Source: Porphyrobacter sp. IPPAS B-1204 | GTDB taxonomy: Bacteria > Pseudomonadota > Alphaproteobacteria > Sphingomonadales > Sphingomonadaceae | Assembly (NCBI GenBank): GCA_003724185.1 | Contig: RHGM01000001.1 | Span: 973,343-1,037,342 of the forward strand | DNA: 64,000 bases | Direction: 5' to 3' | Shown: piece by piece, positions 9,195-18,157 of the stretch | How positions within the stretch are numbered: position 1 is the stretch's first letter | How the letters are laid out: each line of letters opens with the position of its first letter | Made by a program: the position numbers and the translations under genes | Notes under the pieces: model-generated | The model's input: only the letters and a program-made list of their open reading frames with translations | The model's database searches: none | What the model was told of the DNA's origin: nothing

Positions 9195-10091
9195 ATGGAA
9201 AACACCGCTTCGGCTGACGCAGCCCCCGATCCCGCCGCCATTTTCGACCGCGATCCGACCGACGGCATCGTGGCGACCTCGCGCCCGCCGCTGACATTCC
9301 GTTATTATGATCTGGTGATGGCGGCCTTCGTCGCGATCCTGCTGCTGTCGAACATCATCGGTGCGGCCAAGCTGACCTTTGTCGATGTGCCGTTCTGGCC
9401 GCAGGGCTGGTGGCCCGCGCCCGATGGCGTCTTCATCTATGGCGCGGGCATCCTGTTCTTCCCGCTGGGATATGTGATCGGGGATGTGCTGACCGAAATC
9501 TACGGCTTCGCCAAGGCGCGCCGGGTGATCTGGGTGGGGACGGCAGCGATGCTGTTCCTCGCCTTCATGTCCTATGTCGTCGTCAGCCTGCCCGCCTTCG
9601 ATGGCTGGTCATGCAGCGCCAGCGGCTTTGGCGGACCGCGACCTGTCACCACCTCCGGCAACCCGGCGATCCCCGATGGAGCGATCTGTCAGGAAACCTA
9701 TGTCAGCGTGTTCGGCAGCACGTGGCGGATCGTTGTCGCGTCGATCACCGCATTCTGGGCGGGCGAGTTCGTCAATTCCTTCGTCATGGCCAAGATGAAG
9801 GTCTGGACCAAGGGCCGCGCCCTTTGGACGCGCACCATCGGTTCGACATTTGTCGGGCAGGGCGTGGACAGCCTGATCTTCTACCCCATCGCCTTCTACG
9901 GCATCTGGACGACCGAGGCGGTGCTCACCGTGATGGTCACCAACTGGGCGCTGAAGGTGGTGTGGGAAGCGGTGCTGACGCCGGTGACCTATGTCGTGGT
10001 GGGCAAGCTCAAGGCGGCGGAGGGCGTCGATCTGTTCGATCTCGACACCGATTTCTCGCCCTTTGCCAGCAGCGCGGGCAAGGCCGCTTAA
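9195..10091 (+). CDS. Queuosine-precursor transporter, VUT/YhhQ family
   Basis: A 298-residue inner-membrane protein with about six to seven hydrophobic segments. The VUT-family core is clear: 'LLLSNIIGAAK' in the first helix and 'PLGYVIGDVLTEIYGF' in the second, with the conserved Asp and Glu. Family members take up queuosine precursors such as preQ0 or preQ1 for tRNA modification. I chose the ATG at 9195; an upstream GTG/TTG at 9159 would overlap the tRNA-proximal region without adding conserved residues. Its stop overlaps the stop of the convergent ppx by three bases. A loop near residues 135-170 with two Cys is an insertion compared with E. coli YhhQ. Confidence 0.82.
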   Translation: MENTASADAAPDPAAIFDRDPTDGIVATSRPPLTFRYYDLVMAAFVAILLLSNIIGAAKLTFVDVPFWPQGWWPAPDGVFIYGAGILFFPLGYVIGDVLTEIYGFAKARRVIWVGTAAMLFLAFMSYVVVSLPAFDGWSCSASGFGGPRPVTTSGNPAIPDGAICQETYVSVFGSTWRIVVASITAFWAGEFVNSFVMAKMKVWTKGRALWTRTIGSTFVGQGVDSLIFYPIAFYGIWTTEAVLTVMVTNWALKVVWEAVLTPVTYVVVGKLKAAEGVDLFDLDTDFSPFASSAGKAA

Positions 10092-11635
10092 AGCTCGCTC
10101 TCGGGCACCACGTCCACCCGCCAGCCGATCCCCAGGCGGCCAGCCAGCAGCTTCATGTCCTTTTCGGTCGGCTGGCCGAACAGCGCCTCGTGGCTTTGCG
10201 CCAGACGCAGCACCAGCGATCCCTCTTCGATCACCAAGCGGCTGACCTCCAGCGAGCGGGCCGATTGCCCGCCCAGCCGCCGCGCCAGCCTCAGCGCGAG
10301 GCCCCAGCGCACCGCTTCCTCGATGGCTTCGGGACAGGCGAGCGTGCGCACCTCGGAAGACAGGCTCAAATGGTTGCCATTGGCCGCAATCGCCGCCGCC
10401 AGCATCGCCCGTCCCTTGCCATCGATCCCCACCCAGCGCTTGTGAAGCGCCCAGTTGATCGCTTGCGGCAGGCGGATGTTCGGCTCGATTTGCATCGCGG
10501 CGAGCGCCAGCATGGTGGCCGCCAGCCGCAGCCGCTCGCTGCCATGTTCGCGCGCGGGCGCGGCATCCAGTGTCCAGGCCGCCATCCGCGTCGCCAGTGT
10601 CGGCGATGAACCGCGCTGGCTGGAAAACACTGTCACCCCCGCCAGCAGCGGATCCTGCGTCCGGGTGTGCGCTGGCAGGCGGTCATAGAGCAGCCCTTCG
10701 CGCAGGCCCCATGACGAAAACACCACCTGATCGGGCGCCAGCCGCGCCAGCAATGCCTGCAACAGCACAGCGGCATCGGGCAGCTTTTCGGCGCGCATCG
10801 CGGAAATCCGGTCGCGGCCCTTCAGCACTTCGGTCTCGCTGGCGGCAAGACCGTTGGCGAGTTCCAGCGCGGCGGCGGCGTCGATGGCAAAGCCGTGCGG
10901 ATCGCTCAGCGGGTAGCCGCGCGCCGCCATGGCATAGACCGCCATCGCCCGCCACGTGCCGCCCACCAGATAGAGCGCGCCATTGGCCCCCTCGGGCGCA
11001 GCCGCCAGATCCCACCCTGCCTTGCGGATCACCTTGTCGAGATTCTTGCGCATCTCGGCCCGCGCAGCCTCGCTCTTGCGGCCTTGCGGGCGGTGTTCGG
11101 GCAGGCGCAGCGTCCCCAGCGGCAGGGTGCTGGCGCTATCGGTCTGGCCATCGGCGACCCGCACCAGTTCAAGGCTCCCCCCGCCAAGATCGGCGACGAT
11201 CCCGCGTGCATCGGGGAAGGCGCCGATCACGCCGTGGGCGCTCAGCAGCGCTTCCTCTTCACCCGAAATCACCCGCGGATTGAGGCCGATGGCGCGCAGG
11301 CTCTCCACGAATTCCGGCCCGTTGGCCGCATCGCGCACCGCCGCTGTCGCCACGGTCTCGATATCCTTGATGCCAAGATCGGCGAGCAACAGCGCGAACC
11401 GCTTCAGCCCCCGCAATGCCAGCGCCATGGCATCGTCCGCCAACTGGCCCGTGCGCGCGATTTCCCGCCCCAGCTTGGCCGTGACCTTCTCGTTCAGCAG
11501 CACCGTGGGCGCACGCATCGTGCCGCCATAGACGACCAGCCGCACCGTGTTCGATCCGATGTCGATGATCGCACGTTCCGCCGCCGCGCCGCCCAGCGCG
11601 CTATCCCGGCTTTCACGCCGCCATTTCCAGATCAT
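10088..11635 (-). CDS. ppx: Exopolyphosphatase / guanosine pentaphosphate phosphatase
   Basis: A 515-residue Ppx/GppA-family enzyme that removes terminal phosphate from polyphosphate (and in some members from pppGpp). It shows the ASKHA phosphate-1 motif 'IDIGSNTVRLVVYGG' near residue 24 and phosphate-2 'ADLGGGSLEL', followed by the C-terminal helical HD-like region. The ATG at 11635 overlaps the ppk1 stop as ATGA, so the two are translationally coupled. Longer upstream starts would lie inside ppk1 coding sequence and lack similarity. Pairing with Ppk1 makes polyphosphate turnover the likely main job. Confidence 0.9.
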   Translation of the reverse strand: MIWKWRRESRDSALGGAAAERAIIDIGSNTVRLVVYGGTMRAPTVLLNEKVTAKLGREIARTGQLADDAMALALRGLKRFALLLADLGIKDIETVATAAVRDAANGPEFVESLRAIGLNPRVISGEEEALLSAHGVIGAFPDARGIVADLGGGSLELVRVADGQTDSASTLPLGTLRLPEHRPQGRKSEAARAEMRKNLDKVIRKAGWDLAAAPEGANGALYLVGGTWRAMAVYAMAARGYPLSDPHGFAIDAAAALELANGLAASETEVLKGRDRISAMRAEKLPDAAVLLQALLARLAPDQVVFSSWGLREGLLYDRLPAHTRTQDPLLAGVTVFSSQRGSSPTLATRMAAWTLDAAPAREHGSERLRLAATMLALAAMQIEPNIRLPQAINWALHKRWVGIDGKGRAMLAAAIAANGNHLSLSSEVRTLACPEAIEEAVRWGLALRLARRLGGQSARSLEVSRLVIEEGSLVLRLAQSHEALFGQPTEKDMKLLAGRLGIGWRVDVVPESEL

Positions 11636-13833
11636 GTTGCCGCCCCCCGGCGCAAGCTGAGCTTGGGCACGGCCCCCGCCTCCAACGCCCCGCCGCGTCC
11701 TGACAGCGATGGGTTGGTCATGAAATAGCGGTGGCAGTTGAAGGGCTTGGCCCCCGCCTCGGTTGCAACCCGGGCATAGTTGCCATCGGGGTGCAGCCAC
11801 CAACTTTGTTCGGTATCGAGCATATTCGCCAGCAGCACCTGTTGCAGCACCTGATCGTGCACCGTGCGGTTGAGGATCGGGATCAGCGCCTCGACCCGGC
11901 GATCGAGGTTGCGGGTCATCATGTCAGCCGAAGCGATGAACACCGCCGCATGGGCGCTGGGCATGTTGTAGCCGTTGGCAAAGGCATAGATGCGGCTGTG
12001 TTCGAGGAACCGCCCGATGATCGACTTGACCCGGATATTCTCGGACATGCCCGCGATGCCGGGACGCAGGCAGCAGATGCCACGCACCACCAGTTCGATC
12101 TGCACGCCCGCGCTGCTCGCCGCATAAAGCCGGTCGATCACGCCTTCATCGGTCAGCTGGTTGCACTTGAACCAGATTGCCGCCGGTTTGCCGGCCTGGG
12201 CGTGGGCGATTTCGGCATCGATGCGGGCGTAGATTTCGCTGCGCAGGTCGATCGGCGCGATGTGGATGCGCTCCAGCTCGTGCGGTTCGACATAGCCGGT
12301 GACGAAATTGAACATCTTGGCCGCATCACGCGCCAGCTTGGGATCGGCGGTGAAGAAGCTGAGGTCGGTGTAAACCCGTGCGGTGACGGGGTGATAATTG
12401 CCGGTGCCGAAGTGGCAGTAAGACCGGAACCCGTCGCCCTCGCGGCGAACCACCATCGCCACCTTGGCGTGGGTCTTCCAGTCGGTGAAGCCATAGATCA
12501 CCTGCACGCCGGCGCGTTCCAGCTTGCTGGCCCATTTGAGGTTCTGTTCCTCGTCAAAGCGGGCCTTCAATTCCACCACGGCGGTGACGGACTTGCCCGC
12601 CTCGGCCGCCTCGATCAGCGCGTTGATCACCGCTGATTGCGAGCCTGCGCGGTACAGCGTCTGCTTGATCGCCACCACATCGGGATCGGCTGCGGCCTGA
12701 CGGATGAAATCGACCACCACCTCGAAACTTTCGTAGGGGTGGTGGATGACGATGTCCTTTTCGCGGATCGCGGAGAAAGCATCGCCGTCATGTTCGCGGA
12801 TGCGTTCGGGAAAGCGCGGGGAATAGGCGTCAAACTTCAGGTCGGGCCGGTCTTCGCGGACGATTTCGGCAAGGCCGTCGATCCCGATCATGCCATCGGT
12901 CTTGATCAGGGCGGCTTCGTTGATGCCCAGCTGATCCAGCAACAGGGCTTCGGCAGCGGGATCGAAATCCTCCTCGATCTCCAGCTGGATCACCTGCCCC
13001 CGGCGGCGGCGCTGGATCGCGCTGCGGAAGGTGCGCACCAGATCTTCGGCCTCTTCCTCGATTTCGATATCGCTGTCGCGCAGCACCCGGAACAAGCCGT
13101 CGCCCTGAATGGTGAAGCCGGGAAACAGCGCCGCCGCGTAACGCTGGATCAGGCGCGCAATGGAGATATAGAGCGCGCCGCTATCGCCCGTCACATCGTC
13201 CGGCACCCGCACGAAGCGGGGGAGCGCGCTGGGGATCAGCACCATTTCGATGATCTGTTCGCGGGTGGCATCGCGGGTCAGGGTGAACAGCAGGCCCATG
13301 CCTTCGTTCTGGACGAAGGGGAACGGGTGCGCCGGATCGAGCGCCTGCGGCGTGATGATCGGCAAAATCTCGTTGAGGAAGAACGCCTTCAGCCACTTGT
13401 GCGCGGCCGGGCTGACCCTCTGTTCATCGGCAATGTGGATCCCTGCGCCCGCCAGCCCTTCCTGCACCGAACGCCAGATGGTCTGCTGGATGGTGCTGAG
13501 CTCCACAAGCTTTTCGCGGATCGCCGCCAATTGCTGCGAAGGGCTGCGCCCGTCGATCGAAGGCGTGTCGAGCCCGCGCTGCACCTGCCCCACCAGACCC
13601 GCCACGCGGATCATCATGAATTCATCGAGATTGCTGCCCGAGATCGACAGGAACCGCAGTCGTTCGAGCAGCGGATAGGCCGGATTGTCAGCCTCGGCCA
13701 ACACGCGCTGGTTGAACTGGAGCCATGAAAGCTCGCGGTTGAAATAGGGGGATTCATCAGGCCCGAGCTCGGCCATTTGCACAGCGCCCGCGCCTGCGGG
13801 AACATCCTCGCTGCCTGTCGGTGACGTCCTCAT
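11632..13833 (-). CDS. ppk1: Polyphosphate kinase 1
   Basis: A 733-residue cytoplasmic or membrane-associated enzyme that reversibly transfers the gamma-phosphate of ATP to polyphosphate. The four-domain family pattern is present: N-terminal 'FNRELSWLQFN', 'SGSNLDEFMMIRVAGL', and the two phospholipase-D-like C-terminal domains. Both catalytic histidines corresponding to E. coli H435 and H454 are seen in 'THAK' and 'CHFGTGNYHP', exactly 19 residues apart. The ATG at 13833 has AGGA five bases upstream; a TTG at 13860 is less likely. It is the first gene of the ppk1-ppx operon. A Pho-box-like sequence lies about 95 bp upstream. Confidence 0.93.
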   Translation of the reverse strand: MRTSPTGSEDVPAGAGAVQMAELGPDESPYFNRELSWLQFNQRVLAEADNPAYPLLERLRFLSISGSNLDEFMMIRVAGLVGQVQRGLDTPSIDGRSPSQQLAAIREKLVELSTIQQTIWRSVQEGLAGAGIHIADEQRVSPAAHKWLKAFFLNEILPIITPQALDPAHPFPFVQNEGMGLLFTLTRDATREQIIEMVLIPSALPRFVRVPDDVTGDSGALYISIARLIQRYAAALFPGFTIQGDGLFRVLRDSDIEIEEEAEDLVRTFRSAIQRRRRGQVIQLEIEEDFDPAAEALLLDQLGINEAALIKTDGMIGIDGLAEIVREDRPDLKFDAYSPRFPERIREHDGDAFSAIREKDIVIHHPYESFEVVVDFIRQAAADPDVVAIKQTLYRAGSQSAVINALIEAAEAGKSVTAVVELKARFDEEQNLKWASKLERAGVQVIYGFTDWKTHAKVAMVVRREGDGFRSYCHFGTGNYHPVTARVYTDLSFFTADPKLARDAAKMFNFVTGYVEPHELERIHIAPIDLRSEIYARIDAEIAHAQAGKPAAIWFKCNQLTDEGVIDRLYAASSAGVQIELVVRGICCLRPGIAGMSENIRVKSIIGRFLEHSRIYAFANGYNMPSAHAAVFIASADMMTRNLDRRVEALIPILNRTVHDQVLQQVLLANMLDTEQSWWLHPDGNYARVATEAGAKPFNCHRYFMTNPSLSGRGGALEAGAVPKLSLRRGAAT

Positions 13834-13926
13834 TGTTTTCCTGCTTCCGCCTCGCGCCAATCGGGCGCGTTGCCCCGGGCACGCATGTGTTCGCTTGGCC
13901 GCGAGGTGTAAATCACCTTGATGGGT

Positions 13927-13944
13927 CTGTCATACAAATGTCAA
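13927..13944. promoter_or_regulatory. Pho-box-like repeat upstream of ppk1-ppx
   Basis: CTGTCAT-ACAA-ATGTCAA, two 7-base repeats at 11-base spacing. The first matches the CTGTCAT/C Pho repeat fully, the second at 5 of 7. It reads on the plus strand, opposite to ppk1, which weakens the case. The minus strand also shows a TTGACA -35-like hexamer here. Confidence 0.4.
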
Positions 13945-13991
13945 TCTGACGAGCCGCCAGCCGAGGCAGAGCGGGCCAGCGCGCCTGCAGG

Positions 13992-15005
13992 CTACAGCAG
14001 ATCGCGGCTTTCAGCGATGCTGGTGATGCCGCGCTTGCCATTCGCGTCGCGGCCCAGCTGCACGATCACATCGATCACGCTGGCCGCATAGGCGATGGTG
14101 TCACTGCGTGTCAGGCCGATCCCGGTCTGCATCACCATCAGCGAAAGCTGCTCCAGCGCGCCGCGCAGGGAATTGGCGTGGATGGTGGAAAAGCTTCCCG
14201 GATGCCCGGTGTTGATCGCACGCAGGAAGCTGACGCTTTCCGCGCCGCGCAACTCGCCCAGCACAATCCGGTCAGGCCGCAGACGCAGCGCGGCTTGCAA
14301 CAGTTCGTTGGAGGTGACCTTGGCTTCCCCCAGTTCACCCTTGACCGCGACGAGGCCGACAGCGTTGGCACCCGGAAACTTCAGTTCGGGCGTATCCTCG
14401 ACCAGAACCACGCGCTGGCCTTCGGGGATTTCGCCCAGCATGGCATTGAGGAAGGTGGTCTTGCCGGTGCTGGTCCCGCCCGAAATCAGGATGGTGCGCC
14501 GCGCCCGGATCGCGGCGCGCAGGTATGCGATGGGCTGCGCCTGCGGATCGGGCAGATCAATTTGCAGTTCGCCCGCCAAGGGACCGCTGTCATAGGCGTC
14601 CAGTGGCAGGTCAAGGCGGCGGTGGCGGCGGATCGCCATCACCCAATGCTTGCGCGCAGCGGGCGGCCCGCAGAACTGCACGCGTGCGCCGTCCGGCAGG
14701 GTTGCGCCCAGCAAAGGGTGTTCGCGATTGATCCCCTGATGGCTGACCCGCGCCACCTGTTCGGCGAGGCGCTGCACCAGCCGGTCATCAATCTCAGGCG
14801 TGTCGATGCGCTGCATCCCGGGATTGGAGGCGTCCTCAATCCACACCTCGCCGGGGCGGTTGACCATGATTTCGGTCACGGTGTCGCGCTCCAGCCAGCG
14901 GCGGAAGGGCGCGAGATAGGCGTCAAGATAGACGCTGCGCTCTGCCGAAAGCGGCACTGCCGCCGCCTCCTCGCCCCCGCCAAGCCGGTGGATATCCGCG
15001 CTCAT
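13992..15005 (-). CDS. virB11: VirB11-type secretion ATPase
   Basis: A 337-residue hexameric traffic ATPase of the VirB11/GspE family, expected at the inner-membrane base of a type IV secretion system. It has the N-terminal domain ('VTEIMVNRPGEVW', near residue 43), Walker A 'GGTSTGKTT' (176-184), an Asp box 'VVLVEDTPEL', Walker B 'RIVLGELRG', and a His box 'NTGHPGSFSTIHANS'. It is the last gene of the virB operon, four bases after the virB10 stop. A 158-bp gap separates it from ppk1. Confidence 0.93.
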   Translation of the reverse strand: MSADIHRLGGGEEAAAVPLSAERSVYLDAYLAPFRRWLERDTVTEIMVNRPGEVWIEDASNPGMQRIDTPEIDDRLVQRLAEQVARVSHQGINREHPLLGATLPDGARVQFCGPPAARKHWVMAIRRHRRLDLPLDAYDSGPLAGELQIDLPDPQAQPIAYLRAAIRARRTILISGGTSTGKTTFLNAMLGEIPEGQRVVLVEDTPELKFPGANAVGLVAVKGELGEAKVTSNELLQAALRLRPDRIVLGELRGAESVSFLRAINTGHPGSFSTIHANSLRGALEQLSLMVMQTGIGLTRSDTIAYAASVIDVIVQLGRDANGKRGITSIAESRDLL

Positions 15006-15009
15006 CAGC

Positions 15010-16146
15010 TCAGTTGACCGTGCTGAAATCGAGATCGCGGGCGGTGAAGATCTTGATCGGCTCGCCTGCGCGCACGCGGATCGTGGGGCTGATCTGGCCT
15101 TGGGACTGCACCGAGGAATTGGCCGCGCTCTGCGCCCCGCCCGCCACGATCACGCCGCCGACACCGCCGGTCGCGATCGCGCCAAGGCCGCCGATCACCG
15201 AAAACAGCAGGCCCGATCCGAAACGCTTGAGGAAGTGGCTGTTGACGTCACCCTCAAGCCCGGTGGTGCCATCGAACCCGACCGCGGGCGAGGCGATGTT
15301 GATCGACGCGCCATCGGGCCGGATCAGCCGCGTCCACACTACATAGGCGCGGCGCTGGCCCTGTTCGACACCCGCCTGATACTGCCCGATCAGGCGTGAG
15401 GAACGCGGTACCAGCACGCGCTTGCCATCAAAGCTGCGCACGTCCTGGCTCACCACGGCGCGCACGTAACCCGGCACATCGGTGTTGATCGCGGTTTCCA
15501 GCACGGCGGGGATCAGCGTGCCTTCGGTCACGGTGGTCGAAGGGTTGGTCATCGCCCGCGCCTGTGCAGGCGCGCCGCCCACCCCGCCGACACGGCTGGC
15601 AAATTCTGCCGCCCCGCCGGTGCCTGTCACCGTGCCAGCAGCGTTCGCCGCCGGAACGCCCAGCGGCGCCTCTGCCTGACGGATGCTGCGCGCGCTTGTC
15701 GCATCGAACACCAGCTGCGGGCTGGCATAGGGGTTGGCCGAAGGCACGGTCATCAGGTTCGGATTGTTCGCCAGCACCGCCATCGGCGCCGGATCGGTCT
15801 GCGGCACCACCGGCACCGCGCCCGGCTGCTGCGCGGGATCGCCGACCGGCTGCACCGGCGCGGGCGCAGCGGCCTGCGGCGGAGCGACGTTGGGATTGCC
15901 GATGCCCTGCGGTTCGGGCGTGCGCGCAGAGTTCATCGCCCAGAAGGTCACCGCCCCCAGCAGGCCCACGACAGCCACCCCGGCAGCGAGCCCCAACCCG
16001 TCACCCTTCGCCTTGCGGTCAGTGACGGCGGGGAAGGCCGCCCGGCTGGCAAGATCAATGATCTCGGCGCTTTCCCGCTCCCGCGGATCACCCTCGGTGG
16101 AAGCGGCGTCACCCTTCTTGGGCGGCAAACGCATGGCCAGACGCAT
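15010..16146 (-). CDS. virB10: VirB10/TrbI-type envelope-spanning channel protein
   Basis: A 378-residue protein. A cytoplasmic tail (1-45) precedes one membrane helix (about 48-68, 'GLAAGVAVVGLLGAVTF') and a Pro/Ala-rich periplasmic linker (about 75-125). The C-terminal TrbI domain, which forms the outer-membrane pore with VirB9, covers about 190-375 with 'LIPAVLETAINTDVPGY' and 'DGKRVLVPRSSRLIGQY'. It would link inner-membrane energy to the outer pore. The ATG overlaps the virB9 stop (ATGA). An in-frame ATG four codons further on is an alternative start. Confidence 0.9.
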   Translation of the reverse strand: MRLAMRLPPKKGDAASTEGDPRERESAEIIDLASRAAFPAVTDRKAKGDGLGLAAGVAVVGLLGAVTFWAMNSARTPEPQGIGNPNVAPPQAAAPAPVQPVGDPAQQPGAVPVVPQTDPAPMAVLANNPNLMTVPSANPYASPQLVFDATSARSIRQAEAPLGVPAANAAGTVTGTGGAAEFASRVGGVGGAPAQARAMTNPSTTVTEGTLIPAVLETAINTDVPGYVRAVVSQDVRSFDGKRVLVPRSSRLIGQYQAGVEQGQRRAYVVWTRLIRPDGASINIASPAVGFDGTTGLEGDVNSHFLKRFGSGLLFSVIGGLGAIATGGVGGVIVAGGAQSAANSSVQSQGQISPTIRVRAGEPIKIFTARDLDFSTVN

Positions 16147-16958
16147 CAGTTGGTCTCCCTTGAAGGCATGGATCGGTCAAGCGCGGCGCTGCGAGCGGCA
16201 GGCCGCGCCGGGCCGGTGTTGGTGAGCGTTGCGGTGTCGCGGCCCGATCGCAGGATGATGCGCTGCGGCACCCCTTCGACCACCACCGTCTCCCCGCGCA
16301 CGATGAAGTTCACCGGGCCTTCATCACCATCGTCATTGGTGATGAGAATGGCCGGGATTGCCGTGCCTTGCGGCCAGGTCAGGAACACCGCATCGCCATT
16401 GTCATAGGCCCGCGTGGGCAGCAATCCGGGCGCCCCGGCGCTGGCCCATTCGAAATTCAGCTGCGATGGATCGGTGACGGCAAAAGGGTCTGCGGCGGCC
16501 ACCACTTCGACCGGATCATCAAGTGCCCGCGCTGCCTGCGCCTCGGCCTCGGCGATGGCGGCAAGGCGGGCTTCCTCGGCGGCTTTCTCAAGCTCGGGAT
16601 AGCGGAATTGCAGGACGTAAAGCGCGGCATTTCGCGGACTTGCGACAAGATCGAACAGATAGGTGCGCTTGTCCGTCACCACCGTCATATTGGTGCGCGC
16701 GTCAACTTCGAGCGGCTTCACGAACAGGATCGTCTGCGCCTTGTTGGGCTGCACCTGCCACGCCAGCGAATCCCCGATCGCGACGTTCTCGATCACCTCG
16801 TCGGGCGCGAACTTGATCGTGGTCTGGACCTTCACCTTGCCATCGATCCGCACCACGGCATTTTCATTGAACACCAGCGTTTGCAGGCGGTTATCCTGAG
16901 CGGCAAGGGGCGCGGCAAGGCCGAGGGCGAGGCTCACGAGGAGCGCGGCGCGGGTCAT
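16146..16958 (-). CDS. virB9: VirB9-type outer-membrane-complex protein
   Basis: A 270-residue periplasmic protein with signal peptide 'LALGLAAPLAAQ'. The N-terminal VirB9 domain shows 'ENVAIGDSLAWQVQPN' and 'KRTYLFDLVA'. The C-terminal domain 'FVRGETVVVEGVPQRIILRSG' is the part that contacts VirB10 and VirB7. No VirB7 lipoprotein is seen next to it. It is coupled on both sides by ATGA overlaps (virB6 upstream, virB10 downstream). Confidence 0.88.
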   Translation of the reverse strand: MTRAALLVSLALGLAAPLAAQDNRLQTLVFNENAVVRIDGKVKVQTTIKFAPDEVIENVAIGDSLAWQVQPNKAQTILFVKPLEVDARTNMTVVTDKRTYLFDLVASPRNAALYVLQFRYPELEKAAEEARLAAIAEAEAQAARALDDPVEVVAAADPFAVTDPSQLNFEWASAGAPGLLPTRAYDNGDAVFLTWPQGTAIPAILITNDDGDEGPVNFIVRGETVVVEGVPQRIILRSGRDTATLTNTGPARPAARSAALDRSMPSRETN

Positions 16959-18157
16959 TGGTAGGTCTCCGATGGAGGTGTCGCTTTGGGTGCAGGGGCA
17001 GGCTTGCCCGATCCGGCCGAGCGGAAGCGGTTGCCGATCCCGCGGGTGCGCGATGCGGCGGGGTTGAGGGGGGTCACCTGCCCGCCCCCGCTGCTGGTCG
17101 CCAGCACCCGGGTTTCACGTGAAACACTGCCTGCCGGCCCTGAATCATTGGCGGCAACCACAGGCTGGAGCCCGCCAAGCTCGGTCCTGCGCGGGGCAAG
17201 GCCGGGGCTGGACGCGGCAATGTTCGTGCTGCGCGGCGCTGTGCCGACCGGCTGCGGCACCGGCACGGGCCGCGGGCCATCATCGCTGCGGCTGCGATCC
17301 TTCGAAGGCACCAGACCGAACACCTGCCAGCCCGCCACCATGGTCGAGGCGACCTTCAGCGAGAGCAGCATCAGCGCCATGTGCACCGCGCCGATCAGGA
17401 AGAACGCCATCGCCGCCTGCTGGTCGATCTGGCCCGGCACCGCCACCAGCGCGGCCAGCACCGGCACGGCCATCTCCAGCATGATCGACCCGCCCAGCAC
17501 TGCGAACAGCGGCGCCAATGCCATCATCGTCAGCCCCTTGAGCCAGCCGGTGAACAGCCCGCGTGTGCCTTCGAACAGCGCCAGCACCACGAAAATCGGC
17601 CCCAGCGCCAGCAGCAATGCCAGCGCGATCCGTGCTGTCACCAGAAGGCCGACCGTGCCGAGCAACAGCAGCATCGCCCCGATCCACATCATGCCCGGCG
17701 GCGAGAAGGCGCTGATATCCTTGGTATCCCCGCTCGCCTGCTGGATCGCGAGGAACACCACATCAAGCTTCTGCGCGAACACCGCCGTGGCGCTTTCGCC
17801 CTGTGTGCCTGTCAGAATGCCCGCGATCTGGTCCGGCCCGCCGATGAAGATGTTGTAGAAGATCGTCGAGAAGGCGACAAAACTGGTCGCAAAGGTCAGG
17901 ATCAGCCCCAGCGTCATCATCTTGGGCAGCAAGGCGCGCACGCCAAGGTTGGCGCGGCCCAGCATCAACGAGATGCCGAAGAACGCGACATACAGCCCCA
18001 GCAGGATCGTCAGCGCGAAAGCGAGCTGTCCCTCTGTGCCGAACAGCCGGTTGAAGGCCTGTTCGCTGACCCCGCTGGCGATGCAATCGACCGCGCTCAG
18101 CGCTGCCGAAACACCGGTGCCCATGGCCTGGGCCGCCATGTCGCAGGTGGTGGTCAT
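16955..18157 (-). CDS. virB6: VirB6/TrbL-type polytopic inner-membrane protein
   Basis: A 400-residue protein with five to six strong hydrophobic segments between about 45 and 290, a periplasmic loop between the early helices, and a long hydrophilic, Pro/Ser/Arg-rich C-terminal tail (about 295-400). This matches VirB6, the inner-membrane channel component of type IV secretion. The assignment rests on topology, 'FALTILLGLYVAFFGISLML', and operon position between virB4 and virB9. Starts with ATGA overlap on virB4. Confidence 0.85.
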   Translation of the reverse strand: MTTTCDMAAQAMGTGVSAALSAVDCIASGVSEQAFNRLFGTEGQLAFALTILLGLYVAFFGISLMLGRANLGVRALLPKMMTLGLILTFATSFVAFSTIFYNIFIGGPDQIAGILTGTQGESATAVFAQKLDVVFLAIQQASGDTKDISAFSPPGMMWIGAMLLLLGTVGLLVTARIALALLLALGPIFVVLALFEGTRGLFTGWLKGLTMMALAPLFAVLGGSIMLEMAVPVLAALVAVPGQIDQQAAMAFFLIGAVHMALMLLSLKVASTMVAGWQVFGLVPSKDRSRSDDGPRPVPVPQPVGTAPRSTNIAASSPGLAPRRTELGGLQPVVAANDSGPAGSVSRETRVLATSSGGGQVTPLNPAASRTRGIGNRFRSAGSGKPAPAPKATPPSETYQ

